Below, piece after piece: positions 1 to 10,800 of a DNA stretch of 64,000 bases (positions within the stretch are counted from its first letter, which is position 1; every line of letters begins with the position of its first letter). The stretch comes from Xiphophorus maculatus. Lineage: Eukaryota > Chordata > Actinopteri > Cyprinodontiformes > Poeciliidae. The notes below the pieces were generated by a model that did not search any database, was not told where the DNA came from, and worked only from the letters and a program-made list of their open reading frames with translations. Made by a program: the position numbers and the translations under genes. Location of the stretch: positions 25,712,501 to 25,776,500 of the forward strand of contig NC_036447.1 of the NCBI RefSeq assembly GCF_002775205.1. The letters run 5' to 3'.

Positions 1-290
1 CAGTCTCACTTAGGTGAGAAAAGTAGTACAGAGCTCTTCCAAGATTTAATGTGTGCTAAGCAGTTTGAAAATGAGACCCCTCAGCAGTTTTTGTATAGAA
101 TGATTGGACTGAAGCAAAAGATCCTGTTCTCCCTCAGACAACCAGACTCAGTCGTTAAGTACGATATTTCCACAATTCAGTGCATCTTTCTCAACACTGT
201 TTGCCAGGGCATAGTGGAGAAGTATGACAGTGTTCGCCGAGACCTCAAGACCCTTCTAGGTGACCCCACTGTCAGCTATGAGGCACTGCT
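1..290 (+). mobile_element. Retroelement gag fragment, plus-strand half
   Basis: An open reading frame from about 49 resembles the C-terminal half of gag-like proteins of fish LTR retrotransposons: a Phe/Leu-rich helical stretch followed by a Lys/Arg-rich RRDLKTLL segment. The resemblance appears to stop near 285-290, after the YEALL motif, where the sequence joins the inverted fragment described next. It is open at the left window edge, so the rest of the element may lie outside. Assignment is from remembered family similarity, and the exact clade is not resolved. Confidence 0.5.
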
Positions 291-299
291 TCCTAACAC

Positions 300-1205
300 T
301 CCTCTAATCACCTCATTTGAAGTGTGATTCTCCCTGAGACCCTCATCTATCTGTTTACAGATGCTATTGTAACTGAGTTCTGATGTTGTGTCACTAATCA
401 TTGCCCCATGCACTTTGAATTCTCTGCGGGACAGCAGCGGCAAATCTTTCATGGCTATCATGTTCTCACCAGGGTGACTTGGAATGTTCCCTGAACGAGG
501 AACAGAGTACTGTGGTGAGCACAGCTGTTGGTGATGGGGTTGGAGAGTCGGGAGAAGTGGGTCCCCTGTAGCTGGTGGAACTGACGCCCAAGTTGCCTGC
601 TGGTTGCGAGATTGGTTGGAGCGAGGTGGTGTTGGATTTTGTCCCTGTGGGTCTGGAGAAGCGGAAGTGGATAAGGCTTGGTTTAATTGAGCTTGAATAG
701 AGTCATAGCGGGCCAATAATCTCTGTATGTTTGTATCACCATAGCCGTCTTGTGGCTGAACAGGGGAAATGGCCTGCTCACTTGTACTTGCTTCTGCTTC
801 AAAGGATACTGTAGCATGTCCACGATTCATCATAGTGCCGTCTAGGAAACATTCCAGTCTTTTTAATAATGGCAAGCCCTGGTCCTCCCGACCCAGGATT
901 GTTGGACATGTCAGGGAGGTAGTCAGATATTCAACACAACTTTCTTCATCATTCTGAGTCAGCTGACTGGAGTCCAGTCCTTCCACGTCTCCAAGAGAAG
1001 TTGCGATGAGGTGGGCTTCACTACCTTTTAGCTGGTGTAACTTTTTCTTGATGCTCCAATAGTAGTTGTTTTCTCTCACCAGAAGACATCTTGCTGATCT
1101 CGGACGCTTGAGTCCACAGCGCTGCACTCTGCAGGCTGGTACACTCTTTTCACCGGTTACTGGCCTCTCTACTGCACAGTGGGTCGCTTCTGGCTCCGAG
1201 AACAT
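300..1205 (-). mobile_element. Retroelement gag-like fragment, inverted (minus-strand half)
   Basis: A minus-strand open frame of 309 codons starts at 1205. Its C-terminal part (KQIDEGLREN, then NEVIRGVL) looks like the N-terminal half of the same kind of gag whose C-terminal half lies on the plus strand at 1-290. The middle is Gln/Pro/Ser-rich, as in gag linker regions. No protease, reverse transcriptase or integrase is visible. The frame runs on to 276, but the last codons read the antisense of the neighbouring fragment. It may be a broken, rearranged retroelement or a domesticated gag-like ORF; I favour the former. Confidence 0.45.
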
Positions 1206-1367
1206 ATAAATACTGTGGTGGCATTTTTAGGTGCATCACATTAGTGCCATCAACATTATATCTCGGTAAATATGTGTCTAGTTGTACTTCTCTAATGAAA
1301 ATCGACCAATATGGTGGTAACAACCCAAGTCGATATGTTCAAAGATATAAAAATAAACAAGTCCATG

Positions 1368-1545
1368 AACCCTCTCGCGGTCTTAGCAGCAAATGTCACG
1401 GTCAGACAGCAGGGAAGGTTGATCCATCAGACCGTCAGTTCCTGAAACTACACAATAATGAAACATGTAACAACGCACACGGGGACAGTGCGATCCCACT
1501 GGACCGCAGACAAACTGGAATTAAAGAATAAGTGTTGAACGCAAG
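1368..1545. repeat. Dispersed repeat family, copy 1
   Basis: It shares short blocks (cgcggtctta, cagaccgtcag, a gaaac-acac run) with 3140-3350, 28085-28335 and 57990-58230. No coding potential and no clear terminal repeats were found. Confidence 0.4.
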
Positions 1546-1976
1546 AAGCTTTAAAATAACATAAAATCTGTCATCTTAAAAAGATTTTAAGCTTTTTAGG
1601 GTTAAACAATAATCCTGTTCTCATTAGTACCAATTCACATCAGCTGATTTTATTGGCCTGTAATAAATTTCAGTAAGAATGTTCCTGCATCATTTTGCTT
1701 TGCTACATATTATTTCTGGATTAATTTGTTGTTTTGTTTGTCTGTGGATTAGCTGGGTCATTGCTTCATTATAGATATAAATGAGTAAGACGTTGATGTT
1801 CTCAATACTTATTTTTCCCTGCCGTGTGTCTTTTAAAGTGACAGGCGCTGCAGCCACCTTAAGTCATTGAAACGTTAGAACAGTAACAGTTTTCTGTGGA
1901 CAGTAAACTGTTTGAAGCACGGCTTCATTTGACAAGCGAATCTATAACTGATTGTGAAATGCATTTGCTCCTGCAG

Positions 1977-2498
1977 AACCAAAACAGCCTGTCGAAGTCG
2001 CAGGAAGACCTTCAGTACGCCAGCATCCGGTTCCTGAGGAAGCAGAGAGCTCCTGTGTATGAAAACTTTCAACCTGGTAAAACCGGCACAGCTGATCTGG
2101 AGGAAGAGGGCGAGCAGAACGTAGAGTACGCTACTGTCAAGTTTGGCCAGAGGTAAGTAGCTCTCGTTAACATCGTGCTTGGTGAACATTAAGAAACAGC
2201 ACATTTAAATTATTATAGAAGACAATGATTCCTTAAGCTGCCAAAGTGTTGTGTAGAGAAAACATTTGTGAAATATATCTTTTAGAGTAGCCTGATTATG
2301 GAGGGTTTCTCTTTTGGATTTGTTCTACAGACTTGCTTTACCAAGAAAAAGAAAAACAAGTATTCACAAATTACTCTGCCAAAGCATTTCATGTTGCATT
2401 TTCATTTCTTTTTCCTTTTCAGAACTGAAAACCCAGAACCCGAAGATGATTCAAATGCTTTATACAGCGTAGTAAATAAACGTAAACCGGGTAAATAA
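1977..2498 (+). CDS. ITIM-bearing cytoplasmic tail of a Siglec/CD22-like receptor (3' exons only)
   Basis: Two exons join in phase: 1977-2152 (acceptor ctgcag, donor gtaagt) and 2423-2498 (acceptor ttttcag, stop TAA 2496-2498), giving 83 codons. The translation has four spaced tyrosines: LQYASI and VEYATV fit the ITIM pattern (I/V/L-x-Y-x-x-I/V/L), ALYSVV is a third candidate, and VYENF is a possible Grb2-type site. This is the layout of inhibitory Siglec and CD22-like tails, which recruit SHP-1/SHP-2 phosphatases when phosphorylated. No transmembrane or Ig exon was found between 1 and 1976; that interval holds retroelement debris, so the 5' part should lie beyond the left edge or has been lost. 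Family assignment is good, the exact member unknown. Confidence 0.7.
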
Positions 2499-3104
2499 TA
2501 TCTATTGCTGTACAAACATACTTGTGGTCATAAGGTTGTTCTTTTTTCATTATAATTACCTGCAGCTTATCAATCAGCCTCCAGGTAAACATTAGGATGG
2601 ACCAAAATGCCCAGAGAATGGACTTTCTGCTTTGAACTTCCCTTTTACACATATTGTCATTATTATTATTATTATTATTGCTGGGAAAGAGGACAATTCA
2701 ACAAATGTTTCAAATGAAACAAAAAGTGTAACATCATATATATAGAGAAGACATCATCTGGAACTGCATCACAACTGGAAACAGGAAACAAATTGTTTTG
2801 ACAAAAAAAAGACCTTTCAATTGGGAACTGGATGAAAAAAATATATTAATGAGTGAATTCTCAAACTTTCCCAAAAAGGAGGAAACGTTGGTGAGAGATA
2901 CGAGGCAATGACAGGAAGTGGATGGATTCGCCTCACCCACAGAAACAGTCTTTCTGTTGCAAACTCCTTTTTCCCCAGAACCATTTCACAGTTATTTCTG
3001 CATAACACCTCAGCTGTATGATGAATCCTGCCTGTAACAACAACAGGTTTGAGAGTAAGAGCATTGCACCAGCTCTAGAAGTCAACAGTCAAAAGTCACA
3101 CCAT

Positions 3105-3141
3105 TAACGCTATCAGTACACTATCTGTACTGATAGCGTTA
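3105..3141. repeat. Perfect 16-bp inverted repeat with 5-nt loop
   Basis: Arms 3105-3120 and 3126-3141 are exact reverse complements around the loop ctatc. It lies just upstream of a CA repeat and a dispersed-repeat copy. It may be a palindromic end of a miniature transposon. Confidence 0.85.
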
Positions 3142-3192
3142 GTGTGATGCTCGAGAGGACAGTGACAAATGTCAGACCGTCAGCTCCTGAAA

Positions 3193-3233
<41 letters not shown>

Positions 3234-3350
3234 CACACACACACGCACACACCCAAACTTGCCCTGTCGGACCGTGCACAAAGTATAAGACTTGTGGGGT
3301 CCAAATGTCTTAATACCGTGGGAGTTTTAAGGTGACCACAGGTGTGTTTT
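3140..3350. repeat. Dispersed repeat family copy 2 with CA microsatellite (3194-3251)
   Basis: A nearly pure (CA)n run interrupted by a few CG steps is embedded in a copy of the repeat also seen at 1368-1545, 28085-28335 and 57990-58230. Shared blocks are cagaccgtcag before the run and ttgtggggtccaa after it. Confidence 0.6.
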
Positions 3351-4892
3351 TGAAACTAATGGGGGAGAAAATTCATTGTTTTATCAGCAATATGTGTTTT
3401 TTATTCATAAAAAAAGTGATGACTTACTGATGCCAAATGAACAACAGGTTGTACATAAATAATCATTTTAACTTCCGTTACATGTGTACAGTTTGCTTGA
3501 AGTAACAAAAACTACTATCATAATAAAATGAACTGTACTGTGTATGCTAGCTGCAGCTGTATTAATGTGTTGATAGCCACATCATTGAAGCCCAAATACA
3601 TGCGCTTGTGTTAAAAAAAGACTGATTGTGTGATCAAATGTGAGACTTTCAGTTGCTTCCGTTCACTGATGGAATATCTTACCAAGTCATTGCACAAGTA
3701 TAAAACCCGATCTGAAGCAGATATCATGTCTACAAGAATTGAAGCTTTTTATATTTTTTATTACAGTTTTTGTCACAAACTGTTGATTGTAACTGAGAAG
3801 ATTTGATACCGGAGTCCGTAAGTCGGGTGCCGGTTTGTTACGTCTCAACGAAACTGCTGTTATAGATTTGTACCAACTTCCCCTTTCTTCTCTGGATTAA
3901 ACCACATAAATCTTCATTATATAAGTTGGGGTCTTTGTTATCACTGCCTTCTTCCTTTGTGGCCGTCGCTTTATGCACCAGTGACTGTGTGCTGTGATCT
4001 GTAAACGCTGACATCATTTCACAGCTGCATTGCGTTTTTTTTCTTTTTTTCTCTCTCTCTTTTAAACATTTTGCTTATTGGAGACATGGAACTGAATTTA
4101 ACTAGCGTGACTCACACGCCTGAACTCATCTGAAAAAGGAAACGCTTCACTATTGGTAAATGATGCCAGCAACGTTCTTGTTTAAACAATCAGGATGTGT
4201 TTTTCTCTAATGACCAAATAAGGCCACCAGCTAAAGTTTGTGTAGAGTACATCACTTTAACAATTTTGACTTTACCGCCATCTTGGCCACAATGCAAATT
4301 AACAGGAAGGAACTTTGCTCTGAAATCCACAGCACTTCGTCTGTCTCACTTAGCCTGACCATAAACCATTTTAAAACATCCTCTTTTGCAAGTACATTTA
4401 GAGTTATTGTACACATGACATATCTGTTGATTTCACACTCACTAAATCAAACTACAGAAATAAAGGAAGTTGTTCAGTTCTCAAAAAACTGGAAGTAGTG
4501 TTACAGTTGTACGTGTATTTTTAATGTTCCATATTTAGAGTACATGTCAGCACGAAGTGATTTGCGCTAATACACAATACATCTTTTCTGTATTTGAGCA
4601 CAGATCATGAATTCAGTTTAAGCGGTTTTTTTTCATTGTTCCATTTTCTTAATATTTACTGACCTAAGAATAAATACAGTAATGTTTTTTTTTTAAATCA
4701 TTTGTTTTCTTTAAAAAGACGCCAAGAACAATGCTCTCCCTCATTATTCCCCATGTCTAATTATATACTCTCAGAAAAAAACCCAACACTTATAACGTTA
4801 TCAGACAGTACAGCGCTCTTTTACTTCATCTTTTTTGGCTTCTTACAGACATGCATTCATAGACGTACAATTAAAATCAAGAACAGCTGAAA

Positions 4893-7800
4893 CTACAGCC
4901 TGCAGCCGCTCACAGACAGCTCGTTTGCAGCATCAGAGAGACTTTTGCATTTGGCCTGCATGCTGGTATTGCTCGAACACTCTGCATCTGCAGGCCAGCG
5001 CTCCAACCAGGTGTCCTTCCCCAACATGTAGATAAACCTGGGCGCGAATATAAAAACAGATTAAAAATGAAATTTGAGTTTAGTCCCGTTAGTGCTGCTA
5101 ATGCACGTCACCTTCATTTGACATCTCGCCACACCAGAAACAGTCAAATTAAACAGCTTGTTTTTCTTAAAAGGATATCCAGCGGTTAAGTGGAGAGTTT
5201 TCAAAAGGTTTAGTCGTTTTGTTTTTTTACTTTAGAGAATTTCTGAGTAATTTGTGTTTTATTTCTGCAGACCTTATTTAGAGAAAATAATCTGGTGTAT
5301 CTTTTAAACGGAAGTCAAGTTAAAAGCTGAAAAGGGACTTAAGCCTCGAATATGTCACAGCTCTTCAACTGTATCCATTGTGAAATGTTGTCACTTTTGC
5401 ATTAAATTACTATCTGTACTGAAATCTATCAGTGTTGACACAATGTTCACAGTCTACTAAAAGAGCATGTCACTCTAAGTCTTATATTTCAGGCTCATTT
5501 AGCAATTATGAGGGGTTTACGTGCTGCTATGCTTACTGGAACTGAGAATATTGTACTTGCTCACCCGTTGTTACCGGGGTGAGTGGTCCACTGGTCCTCT
5601 TTAGGACCAATGATGAGATACTGGGAGCCCAGTTTGAGGTTTAGTCCTTCTCTGCAGCCACCATTCGACAGGAAAAACCTCTTCTGACCAACTTCAACTC
5701 CAGCCTCAACACCTGAAGGGTTGCAGGTACAAAAAAAAAGGTACACTTATCAATTTAGGATTTTCATAGTGGCTTAAAAAATTACTTTTGTAGTGTGCTG
5801 TTGATGACAACTGAGCTAGATACTGGGGAGCTAGATAGATTAAAACATTAAGCAAATCGTAAACTATAACAAGTAATGCAGTCAGGAGTTCACTTTGTAC
5901 CAGCCTTAGGCTGTTTGTTTGGCAAGACCTAGCGTGCTAGCTAGCTAGGCTCCTTTGACCTAGCTAGCTAATGTTAAGGAATCATGGCTATTTTTGATGG
6001 TTTAATATAGTTAAGCTAATGCCATGTGCGTTTAAGTAGACCAACATTCCATTTGGACAAAAGCAGATGCAAGGCAGGAGTTCACAGATAAACATTCTTT
6101 TGGCAAGGCTGTAATTTAGACCAGCCATAAAACACAAAGCTCTTGAAAGGTTTTAAATTAGGAGGCCATAAAGAATATCTTCCCCGGCTCGCAGGTCAGA
6201 GGTCGGGGGTTTCTCAGGAGCTCAGAGTTGCATCTGGAGTTGACCACAACTTAGGAATCTTGGAAAACACTTAGTTTAATTTCTGATATACCTCTTAATA
6301 TTAATAGCAATAGTGTGTTAGATTAAAGTATATTACCTAAGCTACAAATACCAATTTAGTAAAGGGAAATGTATTTGAAAATGTACTAACTATGACAATA
6401 TTGGAACCCAAAAGGGAATGGTTTGAATGTTATGTTTTACAGGTTGAAAAAGACTTCTATCTCATTATTGTTTGTGATAAGGTAAAGATTCAAATCTTTG
6501 GAGAGGCTGACTGCAGAGGAGCAAGATAGGTTTTGTGAAAATAACTTATAACTTTAATAACTAGAATGACTCTTGATATTTGTCATTAAAACTCAGGGGA
6601 AGGTCTAAGTATTTGCCAAGGTAGCTCTTGGTTGGTCAAAACAGAGGTACGCCCTATTTGCATATATTAACAAAGAGAAACGCCTTCACTAGAAAAGGGA
6701 ATGCTCAATAATAAGAATTCAGACAACTGCCCTGTTTTGCTTTTAAGCATCAGCTGTCTCCAAAGGCGCCTTTGTTCTTATTCTTTTAATTCTTTTGTCT
6801 CAGGTAAAGAATGTACTTCTGTGTACTCTGAAGTTTCTTGTTAAATTCATTTCTATTGAATTAAACTCTGTATTTTTGTGACGTCATCGTGCCTTGCCGT
6901 TTCCTTGCCGGCTGTGACGAGATCCGCTCGCGACCCGGCTAACAGGAGGAAGGAGAGCCATGCTTTTTCCAAAAATTTAAGCTAACTTAATAACTTTCCT
7001 TCTTAACACTAACTAGGCTTCTATTGACCTAGCTAGCCAACTAGGCTTCTATTGACCTAGCTAGCTAACGAGGCTTCTATTGACCTAGCTAGCTATATTG
7101 GCTCCTGCATCCACACCTGGATGGTTGCAGGTAAAAAACAACAACAAATAAACATATCTATTTATAATTTACAGTTACTCAAAGAAATAGATATAGACGG
7201 ACGGACGGACCATGTATCTCATGGTCCGTATATCAATATCTTCAGACCATGTATTGCATTTAGTTGTTCACTAACTACCAGCATGAGGTTATGTGTTTGT
7301 TGCCACTCACCAAGTTTAATAACTTGTGTAATCTCCATCTCATATTTATCGTAGTAGCTCTGATTCATACTGAGCACCTTCACCTGCCAAACTGAAACAC
7401 AGATTTAATGTTTAATATAAACACAAAATGGTTAAATGGTTAGTAAAAATGTGTGTTCTGTGGTTGAGTGTCTATCTCAGTCAAAATACTAGGTTGGCTG
7501 ATATTCTTCTTCCACAAACTGTTCATAATGTACACCAGCTGTGTGTCTGAAGGTCGTGCTTCATACCATGGTGTAAGCTTGTGCAGGCGAATATCTCTCT
7601 CTCTTTCCGGAGGAAATTTTGATCTTCAGGTTTTAAGACACAGCAGTCGCCTACAAAGTGTAATGTTGAATTTATGGAAGGAAGCGTAAATATGTCATCA
7701 TTTCCAGCTGCGGTGCCATCGCTTGTTACCCTGTGTGCAGCGGCAGACGTTGTTGTCGCAGATCCTACTGAGCTCCTCTCTGTCCTCCCTGGGAGAGTAA

Positions 7801-10800
7801 GTACGACTGCAGCGGTGATCTGAAACAGGAGGGAGCTTTTACAGGTCTTCTAAATGAGATCAATTATGTAAACAACGACTTTGCACTGTGACGAATAGAA
7901 AGGGTCAGATTTTGGGATTAACACAAACATCCACATGGGTCAGATTTCAAAACTGGAACTTAAGAATACTGCCTTACAAACGTTTTAATTGTGTATGGTG
8001 TTGCATGTTTATATTTTTGTCAAGTTGCAACCACAAACGTTAACATATTGTATTTAGAACAAAAGATACTGACTTAAAATTAAAAAAAAAAACATAATCA
8101 GAGGAAAAAAATGATGAGTATTTGTCCTTTCTAGTGGTTCTATGAGGTAGCACCATCAGATATTTTTATTTATCTCAAAACATTTGGACATTTAATATTT
8201 TGTCACATGGCAGCTCTAAACTTTAATTGGGGTTTTATGTAGCTGATCTTCACAAAGTAGTGAATAACTGTAAAGATAACGAAGATATGATATTTAAGAC
8301 TAGAATATTATAACAGACCAAAAAAAAGAAGGAATTTTAATACAGAAATGTAGGCTTAATGAAAAGTATGTTCAATAACTGCTTACAGGTTGTTATTTTC
8401 AAAAGATACTTTAAATCTGACAAATGAACATCATAAGAACTTATATTCTAATTTATTGTACATGTCAGCAGGTTTTCCCCCAGTGTTTTATAAGCCTGGC
8501 GGGCCACCAGGCTTTACTGTGAACCCCGCCAGGCTAAGCATTACTTATTTTTTAAGTCTTTTTAAAATGTTTGTATATTTTTTAAGGCTTTATAGTTGGT
8601 GTTCAGGTATTAATCTCTCAATAGCACATAATTACCAAGTGATATTTTCAAGTTTCCTGCAAACCTTAAACATTTTCTAACTCAAAAACACGACGGGCGG
8701 CTGGATGAATGAATCGCAAGTTTTCTGGGAGAAACCTTGTGTCAGAATACCTAAAAATGATTCTTTACAAACAATTGTTGAGGTGGACGGTACTGCTTTG
8801 GTAAGTTTGCAGCTGTGCCACCGTATTTTCCTTGCAGATATTTTTATTTATCTCAAAACCCTTTTTTACACATTACTGTGTGTAATGTCAAAAGTTTAGA
8901 GTTCTGCTTTGTAACCTAACTCTGCTTTAGATTTCTGCACAACTTTATCTTTGACACCTCTGCTTTGTAGATATTATTTACAAATTACATAACTTCAGAG
9001 TAAAGACGATTGAAAACATGTCCTACTTTTCAGAATTTATCTGTAAAAAAAAAACAAGTAAACTTTGTTGTTACACAATTTTCCATATTGGTCAATCGTA
9101 TAAGCTTCAAATAAAATCTGTTGCGGTTCATGGACAAATTGTAGTAGTTTTGGGGAATGAATACTATCACCAGGTACTGTAAAAATACAGATTCATTACT
9201 GATACACACGCTCCATTACATGTGTGTGAAGCATGCTGTCTTACCTGGGTTGTAATACTCGTAAACAGTGACAGACGACGGCTGCAGCAGACCCACTTTA
9301 AAGATCTGCTGGAGCCTGAAGATGAGAATTTCAGGCTCTTTGTGAGAAACCTGAAAGACGGAAACAGAACAAAGATTTAGTGCGACAAAGAAAACCTGAA
9401 ACATAACAAAATATTGCTCTGTGCAATCAAGAATGCCGCTTAGAGCCTAAAAGAAAGGAACTTTGCTTGCAATGTGTAACATTTTGAGAAGATGTCAAGC
9501 GACCGCAAAGTAAATGCAGTCAAAATATAATAAAAAAAAGTACATTAACAGCTGCACTTTTAAAGCTTTTTCATTAGTAAACAGATGTGAACTCGGACTC
9601 CTTCGCTGCACTCCGATAATATATGTTAATAAACTCTGTTTTACCTTGAACAGGTGGATGATCAGAGACCCTCTGTCACTCAGATTATCTACGATCTTGA
9701 AATTGCTGATGTAATGATCCACAGAGTTGGACAGCTGCACAAACAAACAGAACAAAAAAAATGTCAATAATTCAGATCTGAGTAGTTTTGTTATAATACA
9801 GTATGGAATATTTGTGTCGTACTTCGTCCACCTCTAATCACTATCATAAAAGGTTTGTTACCATTTCCAGGTCTGAGTTTTCTGGGTTGAAGCCAGTGGG
9901 GAGGCTGATGTCCAGAACCACCATTCTGACGTCTCTGGGTCCCAAAGACCTGCAAGCAACAGACCATGATAGACGTTTTAAAATGTGAAAAAAACGAAAC
10001 AAAGAAGGAATTTAAAAAATACAAAAGCCTGATAATCTATAAATCCTGGACAGATGTTGCTGTTTTAAAGGCAAAGGCTGACTTTTTAAAGTGAAGTGTG
10101 TCATTATTTATGAAAATATCCATCAGAAAGTCTGACCTCACGCTGATGGTGATCTGGTAGGATTTCTCTGCATCAGCTGGAGGCTTTTCTGGTTTTAAAT
10201 GGAAACAATAAAAATTATTTAATGTAAAATTCCATTACTTGATAGTATGATAATGTATTTATTTGCTATTACTGAAATAATAATAATAAGCAATAATACC
10301 TTTGTGTTTTTTTAAAGCAACAAGGTCCTCACCAAGTTTAATGATGGCAATTTATATATATATATAAAAAAAAATATTCTTTATATTCCAGTGTTACTTG
10401 GGCATACAAATCCGTCTGCATTTAATTTCACATTTATCATTAAAACTGTATTTTCAACTTCCAATTGTGCTAAAACAAACAAAAAGAGATATAAGGCCTG
10501 TGAGGTGGTGCGTTCAATTACCGCTGGACTCTTCAATGTTAACGCTGAGCTCAAAGTCTCTGCAGGGTGTTTTCTCTTCAACGTCATGGAGCTGGTTGTA
10601 ATGAGTCACAACCTGAGGGGAAGGTTTAGCAAATAAAAGAAAGAAAAACATTTCAAATTTAAAACATTGTGTGGTTTTTTAAAAATTTATTTAATGTTTT
10701 TACATATTTTTAATGCTCCCAAACAGAATCGTTCATTCCACTACATAGTGGTTTCTATGTGCAGGTGCTTCCCACTAAATATCTGCTGTTAATGCGTCTT

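Larger units (their letters stand above)
2499..4892. other. Intergenic between Siglec-like gene and C3 3' end
   Basis: AT-rich sequence with no supportable gene. It contains the 3' UTRs of the two convergent genes, an ATT trinucleotide run near 2655, a perfect hairpin at 3105-3141, a CA microsatellite at 3194-3251 and part of a dispersed repeat. Confidence 0.6.
4893..10188 (-). other. c3: C3 C-terminal exons 33-41 with C345C/NTR domain
   Basis: Exons: 10137-10188, 9862-9949, 9645-9734, 9245-9350, 7730-7819, 7567-7650, 7311-7391, 5565-5712, 4893-5037 (stop TAG 4893-4895). Recognisable blocks are [21 protein letters not shown], the Cys-rich NNVCRC in exon 37, [11 protein letters not shown], and [13 protein letters not shown] followed by the terminal SGCRL. 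The C345C domain mediates factor B and properdin binding in C3b. Exon 40 has two possible donors; the one at 5565 keeps frame with exon 41. Confidence 0.9.

Noticed and set aside
3113-3335. Frames across the CA microsatellite
   Set aside because: Poly-Thr-His or poly-Val-Cys translation of a dinucleotide repeat.
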